From NCBI RefSeq assembly GCF_000717185.1, contig NZ_JNYE01000173.1:1-5838 (forward strand): DNA of 5,838 nt, written 5' to 3'. The translations under genes and the position numbers were made by a program. The DNA is from Kitasatospora phosalacinea (GTDB lineage: Bacteria > Actinomycetota > Actinomycetes > Streptomycetales > Streptomycetaceae). Below, piece by piece: positions 5,465 through 5,838 of the stretch; positions within the stretch are counted from its first letter, which is position 1; every line of letters starts with the position of its first letter. The notes under the pieces were generated by a model. The model searched no databases. It was not told the DNA's origin and was given only the letters and a program-made list of their open reading frames with translations.

Positions 5465-5470
5465 AATGTA
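5465..5470 (-). promoter_or_regulatory. Candidate -10 box of the regulator
   Basis: TACATT on the minus strand (5470 to 5465) fits TAnnnT and would start a leader of about 65-70 bases that contains the stem-loop. No TTGAC-like -35 lies at the matching distance, so support is weak. A small inverted repeat, TAGCG (5469-5473) and CGCTA (5484-5488), overlaps its upstream edge. Confidence 0.25.
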
Positions 5471-5502
5471 GCGAGCATTGGGACGCTATGGGTGGATTCG
5501 GA

Positions 5503-5557
5503 CCGCCCGTCCTCCGAACGGGTGAACCAGCCCCGCCCGTTGTGAGGAAGCACGGGC
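5503..5557. repeat. Two small dyads with repeated CCGCCCGT in the divergent gap
   Basis: CCGCCCGT occurs at 5503-5510 and again exactly 30 bases later at 5533-5540. Each copy is followed by a partner that makes a dyad: CCCGT (5506-5510) with ACGGG (5518-5522), and GCCCGT (5535-5540) with ACGGGC (5552-5557). The 30-base spacing, about three helical turns, and the central location between two divergent genes would suit a pair of operator sites. The words are short enough to be chance at this base composition. Confidence 0.3.
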
Positions 5558-5673
5558 GTCGCGTGTTTGAGTTCGGGAGCCGCTGTCCGCGTTCCGGGCG
5601 CATGGCGCCGGGCACCACTCGGGCGGGGCATGCTGTGGTGTCCGCCCACATCGTTGCGGGACGTGCGGATTCC

Positions 5674-5679
5674 TACCGT
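5674..5679 (+). promoter_or_regulatory. Candidate -10 box for a leaderless SDR transcript
   Basis: TACCGT at 5674-5679 fits TAnnnT and ends 8 bases before ATG 5688. No Shine-Dalgarno sequence is found between them or just upstream. The arrangement is consistent with transcription starting at or near the A of ATG. TTGCGG at 5654-5659 is only 14 bases away, too close for a standard -35. Confidence 0.4.
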
Positions 5680-5687
5680 TCTCGACC

Positions 5688-5838
5688 ATGGACACCACTT
5701 CTGCCGCGCCCACCGGGCGCCCGCTGCTGGGCCGCACCGCCATGGTCACCGGGGCCGCCGCCGGCATCGGCCGGGCCTGCGCGGAGGCGTTCGCCGCGGC
5801 GGGCGCGCACGTGTACGTCGTCGACCTGGCCGCGGCGC
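5688..5838 (+). CDS. Short-chain dehydrogenase/reductase (SDR), partial N-terminus
   Basis: Only the first 50 codons are in the window; the gene continues past the right edge. After a short variable N-terminus, the first beta strand and cofactor loop read TAMVTGAAAGIGRA (17-30), with the classical SDR motif TGAAAGIG at 21-28. The second strand HVYVVDL (41-47) ends in Asp46, an acidic residue that normally selects NAD(H) over NADP(H). This block resembles the 3-hydroxybutyrate dehydrogenase / 3-oxoacyl reductase-like classical SDRs, but the catalytic Ser-Tyr-Lys residues lie outside the window, so the substrate is open. ATG 5688 is preferred because the next in-frame ATG (5742) lies inside the Rossmann strand. 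The gene is divergent from the NsdA-like regulator, which is a candidate controller. Confidence 0.88.
   Translation, partial: MDTTSAAPTGRPLLGRTAMVTGAAAGIGRACAEAFAAAGAHVYVVDLAAA

Noticed and set aside
3124..5649. Long minus-strand open frame of 841 codons
   Set aside because: It overlaps the regulator in another frame and also runs antisense to the end of the FAD oxidoreductase. Its translation is almost entirely Arg/Pro/Gly with no domain, which is the usual shadow of GC-rich coding DNA.
5406..5651. Minus-strand 81-codon frame in the divergent gap, and an overlapping 93-codon frame (5486-5767)
   Set aside because: Neither has a ribosome-binding site or a recognisable domain, and the second runs antisense into the SDR gene. 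A leader peptide cannot be ruled out but is not supported.

Overview
The window is very GC-rich, with almost exclusive G/C at third codon positions, GTG as well as ATG starts, and families typical of Streptomyces or Kitasatospora. These include a DUF2510 protein, a TIGR01777 epimerase and a large NsdA-like HTH/TPR regulator. I read it as ordinary chromosomal DNA of a streptomycete. I see no transposase, integrase, CRISPR array, rRNA or tRNA, and no leucine TTA (bldA-type) codon in the four complete genes.

Layout from left to right. The 5' end of a DUF2510 / proline-rich protein runs off the left edge on the minus strand (1-208), apparently leaderless. A GNAT acetyltransferase follows on the minus strand (312-815), with a hairpin directly behind its stop. 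After a 75-base divergent gap comes a TIGR01777-family (SDR39U1-type) NAD(P)-binding epimerase on the plus strand (891-1805). A 378-base gap (1806-2183) opens with two tandem hairpin repeats and holds a 16-base perfect palindrome. A FAD-dependent amine-oxidase-type oxidoreductase is next on the plus strand (2184-3506). A convergent gap (3507-3782) carries a long imperfect inverted repeat, a 15-base direct repeat and a 4 x 13-base tandem repeat that runs into the next gene's stop codon. The NsdA-like regulator lies on the minus strand (3783-5390). A 297-base divergent gap (5391-5687) contains a strong stem-loop just 5' of the regulator's ribosome-binding site. The first 50 codons of an SDR dehydrogenase on the plus strand (5688-5838) end the window, again probably leaderless.

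The genes do not form one pathway that I can name. The firmest functional pairing is the regulator with the divergent SDR gene, which share one intergenic control region. The FAD enzyme converges on the regulator and follows the epimerase only across a long gap, so it is probably transcribed separately.

The most interesting material is non-coding. The gaps behind the epimerase stop and behind the regulator stop share short words (CGGGGAACGG and GAGCCC(C)GCCGG) arranged as hairpins and tandem repeats. One hairpin pair shows compensatory base changes. This looks like a streptomycete intergenic repeat family that may work as 3'-end structures. I did not find a convincing new protein system.
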